This document shows positions 25,114-31,945 of a stretch of DNA of 64,000 bases, piece after piece. The position numbers and the translations under genes are program-made. The stretch comes from Palsa-504 sp963818225 (GTDB lineage Bacteria > Actinomycetota > Actinomycetes > Streptosporangiales > Streptosporangiaceae), in contig CAWFRO010000006.1 of NCBI GenBank assembly GCA_963818225.1, positions 1,178,001-1,242,000 of the forward strand, in the 5' to 3' direction. The notes under the pieces are model-generated. The model did not search any database and had not been told where the DNA came from. It saw nothing but the letters and a program-made list of their open reading frames with translations. Within the stretch, counting starts at the first letter, position 1. Each line of letters begins with the position of its first letter.

Positions 25114-25722
25114 GTGACCCGCCGCTACGAATTGTCCGTCCGCGCCGAACGGGCCGGAGAGAACCGCGGCCGGCTTGTCTCCGCGGCCCACGGGCTCTTT
25201 CTCCGGCAGGGGTGGACCACTACGACGATGACCCAGGTCGCTGCCGCGGCAGGTCTCGCTCGTCCTACTGTGTATCTGCACTTCAAGACGAAGGTCGATC
25301 TGCTGATTGCCTGCATCGACGCCTCACTGTCCGAGATCCCAGTCCGGGACCGGGCCGACTACCTGGCGATGGGTGAGGGTCCTCTCGCCCAGAGAGCGGC
25401 GACCGCGGCGCGCTGGCTCCGGGGCGCCTACGAGCGGTCTGCCTCCATCCAGCAGGTCCTGGACGACGCCGCGGTCAGCACTCCCGAGGCAGCACAGGCT
25501 CAGACCCGGATGGAGCAGCGCCGGCATGACGAGTTCGCCAACGCATGCCTTATCGTCCTGGGCGGCCTCCCGCCCAGCGCTCTCGTGGATGAAGTCTGGG
25601 CTCTCGGCTCGCGCGCGATGTGGTTCAAGCTCGCCGAGCGCGGATGGTCTCCCGACGACTGGGAGGCGTGGTTTGTTCGCGTAGTGCTCGAAGCTATCCG
25701 CGCGTACAGCACCAAGGGCTGA
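25114..25722 (+). CDS. TetR-family transcription regulator, 202 aa
   Basis: This is a TetR-type repressor. The N-terminal HTH contains RLVSAAHGLFLRQGW and MTQVAAAAGLARPTVYLHFKTK (about 20-65), followed by an all-helical ligand domain. I prefer GTG 25114 (VTRRYEL) over TTG 25090 because the latter lies inside the palindromic operator and lacks a ribosome binding site. Neither has a strong site, so a leaderless message is possible. It is divergent from the inactive-looking hydrolase-fold gene, a common arrangement for TetR regulators controlling the neighbour and themselves. The inducer is unknown. Confidence 0.88.
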   Translation: MTRRYELSVRAERAGENRGRLVSAAHGLFLRQGWTTTTMTQVAAAAGLARPTVYLHFKTKVDLLIACIDASLSEIPVRDRADYLAMGEGPLAQRAATAARWLRGAYERSASIQQVLDDAAVSTPEAAQAQTRMEQRRHDEFANACLIVLGGLPPSALVDEVWALGSRAMWFKLAERGWSPDDWEAWFVRVVLEAIRAYSTKG

Positions 25723-26088
25723 CGCCGTGGCGGGCAAGCCGGCCCCGGCTAGCAGCCAAAGAACATCGCCTGCGAAGGCAACTGCCGGTTACCCCAGTAA
25801 TCCGCTTCCGCCGCTAAGGGCGCTCAGGTCCTGGCGCCTACGAGGAAGCCAGCACAGAGATTTTGATTCGGATGGCCGATAAGTCATGAAAGGGAGCTGT
25901 TCCAGGATCTTTTCTGCCGCCTTGATTGTCATCTGTGTCTTGCCGGACTATGACCTAACGGTGTTAACGCGTGTGATCTATCGGGCGATGGATACCGGAT
26001 CCTCCGGGCGGGTTCGGCCGGGGCGTGCGGCTCCTGCTCGGCGCTGGTGTTCGGCGGTTCCCTGCCGCCGTGCCCGTCCTCGGCCCCG
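25723..26088. other. Intergenic stretch between TetR and DsbA-family genes
   Basis: This 366-base convergent gap holds no supported gene, no obvious hairpin and no repeat that I could see. A short AT-richer part (about 25850-25990) stands out against the GC-rich neighbours. Confidence 0.4.
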
Positions 26089-26763
26089 TCAGGATCGACG
26101 CTGGAAGCTGGCGAGCTGGGGGCGTTCGCGCAGGCTGCGCTTGAGCTCGGCGAAGCCCGGGAAACTCGCCAGCCCCAGCACGTTGTCCCATAGCGGTACC
26201 GCTTCCTCGACGGTGGGCAGGCGGCTGATGACCGGGCCGAAAAACGCCACGCCGTGCGGTGGCTGGAACTGCATGATCGGCGTGCCGACGTCTTTGCCGG
26301 TCAATGCCAAAGCTTCGTCGCCTTCAGCGCGGATCTCGGCGTCGAAGGAATCCTCGTCGAGGGCGTCCGCGAGCTGTTCTGGCAGTCCGGCCGCAGCCAG
26401 GATCGGCTCGAGGAAGGTACGCGTCCCGCGGTAGGCGCCGTGGGTGTCGTCGCGCCCGGCCCGCGGGCGGTCGAAGACCTGGGCGCCTATCGCGGCATAG
26501 AGCGGCCCGATCGCAGCCCGGCCGTGTTCGGCCCGGGCCTTCGCAGCCACCCGCAGCAGCCGCAACCCCGCGGTGTGCCCGTCCTCATACCCGGCCGGGA
26601 AGTGGCTGTCGTAGTCGAGGTGGGCGTTGATCAGCCGCAGCGAGATGAACCGCCAGTCGACGGTGTAGTCGCGCTGGTCGGCGACCATACGGACCCATTT
26701 GCTGGTTATCCAGGCGAATGGGCAGACCGGGTCGAAGTAGAAGTGCAGATCAGCATCGCTCAT
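26089..26763 (-). CDS. DsbA-fold oxidoreductase, Rv2466c (mycothiol nitroreductase) type, 224 aa
   Basis: This is a thioredoxin-fold protein related to mycobacterial Rv2466c, a mycothiol-dependent reductase. It begins HFYFDPVCPFAWITSKW; the active-site Cys14 is followed by PFA, so the second Cys of the CPWC motif is Ala17. The GTPI segment (cis-Pro motif equivalent) and VAFFGPVISRLP near the C-terminus match the family, as does length. With one Cys it could only work by a monothiol mechanism with mycothiol. The gene's ATG overlaps the stop of a short upstream coding remnant (ATGA). Confidence 0.82.
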   Translation of the reverse strand: MSDADLHFYFDPVCPFAWITSKWVRMVADQRDYTVDWRFISLRLINAHLDYDSHFPAGYEDGHTAGLRLLRVAAKARAEHGRAAIGPLYAAIGAQVFDRPRAGRDDTHGAYRGTRTFLEPILAAAGLPEQLADALDEDSFDAEIRAEGDEALALTGKDVGTPIMQFQPPHGVAFFGPVISRLPTVEEAVPLWDNVLGLASFPGFAELKRSLRERPQLASFQRRS

Positions 26764-26958
26764 CGGTTAATCATCCCTCCCGGCTCATCCGGTGGCAGTG
26801 CTGGGGCCAGGTAGCGGACCAGCACCACCACGTCGCCGGGTACCAGGCGGCCGATCGCGGCGCCGGGGTAGACGCTGACGACCACCTTGCCGGCCGGGTC
26901 GGGGACGAACCGGTCGACGGCAGGAAACCTCGGCCGGAGTTGGCTCTTGGACCTGTCA
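26760..26958 (-). pseudogene. Unrecognised coding remnant before the DsbA-family gene
   Basis: On the minus strand a frame with coding-like residues (GKVVVSVYPGAAIGRLVPGD, then VVVLVRYLAP) runs into a TGA that overlaps the DsbA-family ATG as ATGA. It has no start codon in frame and is closed upstream by a stop, so only a 3' end of about 65 codons survives. The family is not recognised. It may be the residue of a gene once translated together with the DsbA-family gene. Confidence 0.25.
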
Positions 26959-27000
26959 CATCAGGAAGCGTTGTCCCACCGCTGTGCTACCGTAGTTGTC

Positions 27001-27279
27001 ATGGCAGTCCGGAGGAAGCGCTCAATCTCGATGCCGCCCGACCTCGATGCGGAGATAGCTGCCGCCGCCGCTCAAGCGGGAATGAGCTACAGCGCTTGGC
27101 TGGCCGACGCAGCGCGCAAGGAATTCACCATCCGGGCTGGCCTGGCCGCTGTCAGCCACTTCGAGCAGGACCACGGGGCGTTCACCCCCGAAGAGCTTGC
27201 CGAGGCCCAGCAGTGGGCGGCCACGGCCGTCGAGCGGGCCAGGCGGACCGGCAGCAGCGCCCAGCGCCGGACCGCATAA
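27001..27279 (+). CDS. Antitoxin-like protein of a VapBC-type pair, 92 aa
   Basis: This is a small protein with an N-terminal KRSISMPPDLDAEIAAAA segment similar to ribbon-helix-helix antitoxins and a central helix YSAWLADAARKEFTIRAG. ATG 27001 lies inside a longer open frame. I chose it because the RHH-like motif starts right after it. No clear ribosome binding site is upstream, so the mRNA may be leaderless. The stop TAA is directly followed by the ATG of the PIN-domain gene (TAAATG), the tight arrangement usual for toxin-antitoxin pairs. Confidence 0.75.
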   Translation: MAVRRKRSISMPPDLDAEIAAAAAQAGMSYSAWLADAARKEFTIRAGLAAVSHFEQDHGAFTPEELAEAQQWAATAVERARRTGSSAQRRTA

Positions 27280-27660
27280 ATGGGAATCACCTACGACACC
27301 GGCGCACTCATCGCGGCTGACCGCGGAGAGCGCCGCATGTGGGCCCGGCACCGCGCCCTGCTGACACTCCGCGAGGTACCCACCGTCCCCGCACCAGTCG
27401 TGGCGCAGGCCTGGCGCGGCGGCAGCCGCCAGGCTCTGCTCGCCCGCCTGCTGACCGGGTCCGATGTCGAGGCGCTCGACGACGGCCAGGCCCGCTCGGT
27501 CGGCTCGCTCGCCGATCGCGCCGCAACGGGCGACATCGTGGACGCGTGCGTGGTTGAAGGAGCCCTCCGCCGACTTGACCTAGTGGTCAGTTCCGACGAG
27601 GGCGACCTGCAGGCAATCGCTGCGGCCGTGAGCCGCCGCCTCGAAGTTGACCGGCCATAA
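27280..27660 (+). CDS. PIN-domain ribonuclease toxin (VapC-like), 126 aa
   Basis: This is a PIN-domain protein with the first acidic residue in ITYDTGALIAAD (Asp6), a mid-chain VPAPVVAQAWRGG, and late acidic residues in TGDIVDACVV and VVSSDEGDL. These are the usual Mg2+-binding positions of VapC ribonucleases, which cleave RNA when free of the antitoxin. In this subgroup Gln stands where other VapCs have Glu (AQAW). Length is normal. ATG follows the antitoxin stop with no gap. The pair lies at the edge of a region rich in transfer remnants. Confidence 0.8.
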   Translation: MGITYDTGALIAADRGERRMWARHRALLTLREVPTVPAPVVAQAWRGGSRQALLARLLTGSDVEALDDGQARSVGSLADRAATGDIVDACVVEGALRRLDLVVSSDEGDLQAIAAAVSRRLEVDRP

Positions 27661-28074
27661 CAGCTGATGTCCAGCTTCAGGTCGAGACACTAAGCGCACC
27701 GACCGCGAAGAGTGCCAGTGGTCTTACGAGGAGATATTGCCGAGGAATTGCTGCATGTGATGACGGGCGATAAGCCTACGTCGGCCGACCTTTACATGGG
27801 CCAGATGCCACGGCGCATCTCGTCGTATAGCAGGTCGCCGGACAGGCGGGACCTGAGTTGGCTCACGATCGGACAACAACCTTATCTCCGGGCCCGCCCG
27901 GCGGCTCACACCCAGGCCGAAACGCGCACGCTAGCCTTCGCCAGGAGATGGCTAATGGGAACTCCTCTGACGCGGCTCCAGACTGCCGGGGACAGCGGTG
28001 CGGGCATTATACTAAGGCGCAGCTCACTGTTACGGATTGGTGGTGACGAAACAATCATGACACTTGAAGACCAG
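27661..28074. other. Non-coding stretch in low-GC transfer scar
   Basis: GC content is lower than in surrounding genes. A 134-codon open frame starting with GTG 27712 crosses the stretch, but its product has no recognised motif and runs into the IS630 remnant, so I do not call it a gene. Confidence 0.4.
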
Positions 28075-28298
28075 CGGGTCACCCTGAACTTCATCCCAAC
28101 CGGGTGCCCTGGCTGAACATGGTGGAAATCTTCTTCGGCATCATCACCCGCCAGGCCATCCGCGGCGGTACCTTCCGTTTTGTCAAGGATCTTACCACCG
28201 CCATCGGAACCTTCATCGGCGCCTATAACGACCGCGGCCAGCCATTAACCTGGACCAAAAACGCCGCCCGTCAAAAAACCAACGCCACGCGACACTAG
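28075..28298 (+). pseudogene. IS630-type transposase C-terminal remnant
   Basis: VTLNFIPTGCP is followed, after a one-base frame change near 28110, by WLNMVEIFFGIITRQAIRGG and FIGAYNDRGQPLTWTK. These are the last catalytic segment (with the Glu of the DDE triad in VEIFF) and the C-terminal end of IS630/ISAs-type transposases. The N-terminal two thirds are absent. The tail ends at 28298, only 15 bases before the thioesterase gene start. Confidence 0.75.
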
Positions 28299-28313
28299 AT
28301 AATGGGATGGATA

Positions 28314-28928
28314 ATGGAGCCGAAAACCGATGGAAATGTCGATGTGGGAGACTGGCCCGAAGTAGCAGGTGCCAGGGAATCCCCGGGCACGGACCGTATG
28401 GTCGTTGCATTGCGTGCAATTCAGGACGCGGCGCATGGAATGACTGCATCGGATGAGACAGCAGGACGAGTCGCCTCGATCCTAGAAGACGCGCTACAGG
28501 AGCTAACACCGTCTCAGGCAGTTATCACACAAGACGACTGGAATACGGCTACCGGGCCGAGGGCGGAAAATTTGATCAGTCCGCCGCTTACTGGTGTCCG
28601 AGTTGCCGGAGGAAAGGTACTTGCGGCGGTAACCTTTTCAAGATACCACCATGGTTCCAATGGTGCTGTTCATGGCGGCTCGATTCCCCTCCTGTTCGAC
28701 GACTTTCTCGGGCGCATCGTCGCTGCGTCCGGAGTGCGAGCGCGAACTGCGTGGCTCCGGGTTGACTACCGACGTGTCACGCCCGTGAATCAGCAACTGC
28801 AGCTCTCCGGCTGGATATCTCGAATCGACGGCCGGAAATATTCGGTGCAAGGCGAACTGCGCATCAATGATCTCGTAACCGCTGAAGCGACTTCCCTTTT
28901 CGTTGAGCTACGTCCCGGAGCGATATGA
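28314..28928 (+). CDS. Hotdog-fold thioesterase (PaaI-like), 204 aa
   Basis: This is a hotdog thioesterase-superfamily protein. The motif SNGAVHGGSIPLLFDDFLG (about 118-136) matches the helix-forming active-site segment GxxHGGxxxxLxD, and TAWLRVDYRRVTPV matches the following strand. It would hydrolyse an acyl-CoA thioester. The N-terminal 60 residues are an extra helical region. ATG 28314 or the in-frame ATG 28302 are both possible. Codon use is less GC-biased than in neighbours, and the IS630 remnant ends 15 bases upstream, consistent with acquisition by transfer. Confidence 0.8.
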   Translation: MEPKTDGNVDVGDWPEVAGARESPGTDRMVVALRAIQDAAHGMTASDETAGRVASILEDALQELTPSQAVITQDDWNTATGPRAENLISPPLTGVRVAGGKVLAAVTFSRYHHGSNGAVHGGSIPLLFDDFLGRIVAASGVRARTAWLRVDYRRVTPVNQQLQLSGWISRIDGRKYSVQGELRINDLVTAEATSLFVELRPGAI

Positions 28929-29422
28929 CAACTGGCGCAGCCATGGAACAGACGCACCCGCTGCGGGTACCGATCGAAAGGCGAAGACACGCGAGAGCCA
29001 GATGCATGTAACTCGCCTGGCCGATCAATCAGACAACACATCCGGCGAGTGCCATATCTTGGCCACGGCCCGGCGCATGACCGAAGCGCTCGCTGACCAG
29101 CTCGTCATCAGCCGCGAGCAAGGCATTGAGCGGCTGAGTAACGCCATGTGCGCCACCGTGCAGCCGGGCCAGCCCCAGCGTGTTATCCGCGGACGAAACC
29201 AGCGGGGGTACTTCGGGCACGCAGCACGCTCGGGCGAAGCCCAAATTACGAGTATGTTCCCGTGCGTTGCCCACGGGTCCAAAGCCGGGGCTAGCTTCAT
29301 GTTCGCAGGTTGTTGCCGCTGGCGATCGTTGGCTGGTGATGGCAATTCGGGGACATCTCGGGGACACAGGCCCGTGATGCGCAGGAGAGGCGCCCGGCGG
29401 AGCGGCGGCGCGGCAGCATGAG
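28929..29422. other. Non-coding stretch without a supported gene
   Basis: Open frames exist on both strands (for example 28903-29421 plus and 29029-29367 minus), but none shows recognised motifs or a ribosome binding site. GC content is moderate. It may contain decayed genes. Confidence 0.4.
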
Positions 29423-29698
29423 CTACTGTTCGGTCTCGGCCACTACTGCGTCGCTGCGGGACTGGTCTTCTGCCAGGCGGGCACGCTTGGCCGGGTCGGC
29501 CTGCGCCTCGCGCCGGGCCTGGGCCTCGCGTTGGGCGTATTCGCGGTAGCGGGTCGTGGAAACCTGGTACTCGGCGTCGGTGTCCCGTGATGCTTGCCGG
29601 ACAGCCCGGACGAAGTCCTCAAGTTGACCTCGCGGGACGTCGAACCTGATTCGTCCGTCTGGATTGTCGGCGTCGCGTGAATACTGACCCCTATGCAA
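29423..29698 (-). CDS. Small hypothetical charged protein, 91 aa
   Basis: The product starts MHRGQYSRDADNPDGRIRF, followed by DVPRGQLEDFVRAVRQ, which resembles the second half of DUF397 proteins (RDSKxPDGxxLxF ... FVxxV). The C-terminal half is a charged helix (REYAQREAQARREAQADPAK). DUF397 proteins usually are 60-80 residues and have an N-terminal Trp-Ser motif that is not seen here, so the match is weak. No clear ribosome binding site is seen. It may be real or a decayed fragment. Confidence 0.4.
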   Translation of the reverse strand: MHRGQYSRDADNPDGRIRFDVPRGQLEDFVRAVRQASRDTDAEYQVSTTRYREYAQREAQARREAQADPAKRARLAEDQSRSDAVVAETEQ

Positions 29699-29834
29699 CG
29701 AAATTCATCGACCTGGCGTCGGCTACTGCGATAGGCAACGGCCGCGAAGTACCAGCGGTACACGCAGCCGGTCTGCGCGGGGAGTGCACGTACTGATCTG
29801 GTGGGAGTCTTGCGAGCCCGGCGGTCCCTGCCCA

Positions 29835-30803
29835 CTACCCAGGCGGTGTGCTTGGATCCCCATGGGCCGACTCGCTCCCCCCGCCGGGCGGCCCGTGGCC
29901 CTCCTCCCCGCCGCCCCGCTGCTTGTGGTCCCCGCGGTTGTCCGCCCAGGCCTGAAGCCGGGCGTCGTGGAACCAGCGCCCGAACAACTGGCCGCCATAG
30001 ACGACCCAGCCGACGCCGATCAGCCACGACTGCACAACCAGCACGGTGCCCAGCGCCCCGTAGGTGACCGCGTTCGCGACAATGAGCGGCTCGAAGACCA
30101 AGGCGGAGAAGGCCCGCAGGCCAGCCAGGAATGCCACCGTGGCCACCGCGCCCGGCAGCGCCGCCAGGTAGCTCACCCGGCCGCCGACCAGGAAGTGAAG
30201 CCCCCACCAGAAGAAGGCGATGCCGAGCACTACCGCCGCCGACACCCGGCTCACCGTCGCGGCCGACGCATGGTGTGTCAGAGGGCCTACCGTGGCCGCC
30301 GCGTAGATGTAGGCAATGAAGACGATCAGCCACACCACCTGACGCCAGATCTTGTGCCACGGCCCCGCGGGAAGGCCCCAGACCCTTTCGAACCCAGCCT
30401 GCACGCTGCCCGCGAACGTCACCCCAAAGACAGCCACCAGCAACACGCCGAAAACGCTCGTCGTGCCCAGGACCCGGCCGGGCGCGGCAAAAAGCTGGAC
30501 CACCGCTTGGGCAGAGGAGCCGGTCAGACCCATGCCGTAGACCACCCATCTGGCGAGGCCGTGCCGTGAGGCGGCGCCAGCGGCAGCGACGACGACGAGC
30601 AGCGGGAACACGGTGAGCATGGCCAGGGCGGCGAAACCCATAGCCCGGCCCATGAGTTCAAACTCCTTGCCGCTCCGGTAGAGGTCTTTGAACCGGAGGT
30701 CCTGCCACAGCCGCTTACCGCCCCCGAGCACGGCGTGGTGCGCCCCCCCGTACGGGATCTGGCTCATCTGCCGCCGAACACGCCCATTGCGCCGCAGCCG
30801 CAT
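29835..30803 (-). CDS. YihY/BrkB-family membrane protein, 322 aa
   Basis: This is an inner membrane protein of the YihY/virulence-factor BrkB family. About six hydrophobic helices lie between residues 45 and 285, including AMGFAALAMLTVFPLLVVVAA and VVWLIVFIAYIYAAATVG. A GFERVWGLP segment precedes the third helix, and the C-terminal tail is Gly/His/Asp-rich and soluble. The function of the family is not settled (once wrongly called ribonuclease BN). I chose ATG 30803 because the upstream part of the open frame (to 31001) has no membrane or conserved segment. Confidence 0.8.
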   Translation of the reverse strand: MRLRRNGRVRRQMSQIPYGGAHHAVLGGGKRLWQDLRFKDLYRSGKEFELMGRAMGFAALAMLTVFPLLVVVAAAGAASRHGLARWVVYGMGLTGSSAQAVVQLFAAPGRVLGTTSVFGVLLVAVFGVTFAGSVQAGFERVWGLPAGPWHKIWRQVVWLIVFIAYIYAAATVGPLTHHASAATVSRVSAAVVLGIAFFWWGLHFLVGGRVSYLAALPGAVATVAFLAGLRAFSALVFEPLIVANAVTYGALGTVLVVQSWLIGVGWVVYGGQLFGRWFHDARLQAWADNRGDHKQRGGGEEGHGPPGGGSESAHGDPSTPPG

Positions 30804-31329
30804 CGCTACCGCCTCGCTAGACAGCACCCTGGGCCGCGAAAGCCGCCGCTCCGGCAACGCGATCGTTGCGTCATCACAAAGTTCATTCTCCCGGTGGCCA
30901 AGGAGCGCGTGCGCATCCGAGCCGTACGACGGGCAGCGGCCCGACGCCCGTGCCGCAGCCCGGCAAGCCAGCGCCGACCGCGAGGATATCCGTGAGATCA
31001 CCCGCGAGGCCAGCCTGCAACCATCTGGCTCGCCGCGCGGTAATGGTCTTGGCCAGGACGGCTAGGGACCGGCGCCGGTAACAGGCGTCTTTCCGGCGGG
31101 CGCATATTCACACCTTGCGGAGACTGGGATTCAGGCAACCCAGCTGTCGCCATATCACACGGATCATCCCGGCACGCCGCCCCTACGCCTGGGCGCAGCC
31201 ACCGGTTTCCTGGCGTGCTATCGTCCCTTCGCCTTTCGGGTCTTGGGTTAGCCATTTGATCCAGAGACAACTCCTCCCATCTCTGCCTGCTACGCGACCG
31301 ATATAACACTGCGCCTCGTGGCGCAGGCA
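30804..31329. other. Non-coding stretch upstream of the BrkB-family gene
   Basis: No gene is supported. The open frames here are extensions of the BrkB and relaxase frames without conserved content. The BrkB promoter should lie here but was not recognised. Confidence 0.4.
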
Positions 31330-31555
31330 GGTCGTACGGCTTGCGATTGACCGTCTGGCCTTGTTCGAAGCCGAGGGCCTTCGCGCCTGGTCCCCACCAG
31401 CGGCCAGGCGGTTCACCGCCGTTCTCGCTGGCCTGGAGGTAGTAACTGGCCGCGTCCTTGAACGGGCCGCGGTCCACCTGCTTCCAGAGGTACTCCAGGT
31501 CATAGCCCTTACTCAGGGTCGCCACCAGGTCAAGGGTGACAAAACGGTGGATCAA
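31330..31555 (-). pseudogene. TrwC-type conjugative relaxase, N-terminal fragment
   Basis: The minus-strand peptide has VATLSKGYDLEYLWKQVD, then YYLQASENGGEPPGRWWG and KALGFEQGQTVNRKPYDL. This is the conserved start of actinobacterial MobF/TrwC-type relaxases that nick oriT of conjugative elements. After about 75 residues the similarity ends abruptly (PAPRGAVLYRS) and the rest of the frame is unrelated. The catalytic Tyr and His-triad regions are not both present, so the fragment is non-functional. It shows that an integrative conjugative element or plasmid once inserted nearby. Confidence 0.7.
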
Positions 31556-31945
31556 GATCAGAAACGAGAAAGGTGCTAATCGGACATAACGGGCACGTGT
31601 ACAGGCGTGGCTGACGGGGTGTTCATGACGGATCTCGGCTAGGCCCGGCAGTTCGCCCAGACCATGACCTGGCTCGCGAAGCTCGCCGCGTCCGCGCCGC
31701 GGCCCTGATCGCCGCTGTGGGCACGCCGCTCGGCCGGGACGGCTGCATGCGTGGCGCCGGCGGCTGCCTGCTGGTTAAGCTGGTCAGCAGCTAGTTCTGC
31801 GCGTTGACGTGCGGGCAGTGGAGGCGTCGGTGGAGATGGCCGGGAAGCTCGCGCCGAGTCGGCAGTCAGGTTACGGGATCAACGCGGGTGCCCTGGAGCG
31901 AGGTGTCCCTGCGTTGCCCGGCTGGCCGGGGCGCCATCGCCATGG
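31556..31945. other. Non-coding stretch between relaxase scar and LuxR gene
   Basis: No gene is supported in this 390-base gap. Short open frames are interrupted by stops. It should include the promoter of the LAL regulator that starts at 31946. Confidence 0.4.

Noticed and set aside
27712..28116. 134-codon plus frame before the IS630 tail
   Set aside because: No recognised motif, no ribosome binding site, and its end is transposase sequence; probably a chance frame in decayed DNA.
28903..29421. 172-codon plus frame after the thioesterase, and a 112-codon minus frame opposite it
   Set aside because: Neither has a family motif or good start; the plus product becomes Arg/Gly-rich toward the end. 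Left as non-coding.
29443..30549. 368-codon minus frame overlapping the BrkB-family gene
   Set aside because: It reads the BrkB gene in another frame and gives a Gly/Arg-rich product; the BrkB frame has membrane helices and family motifs.
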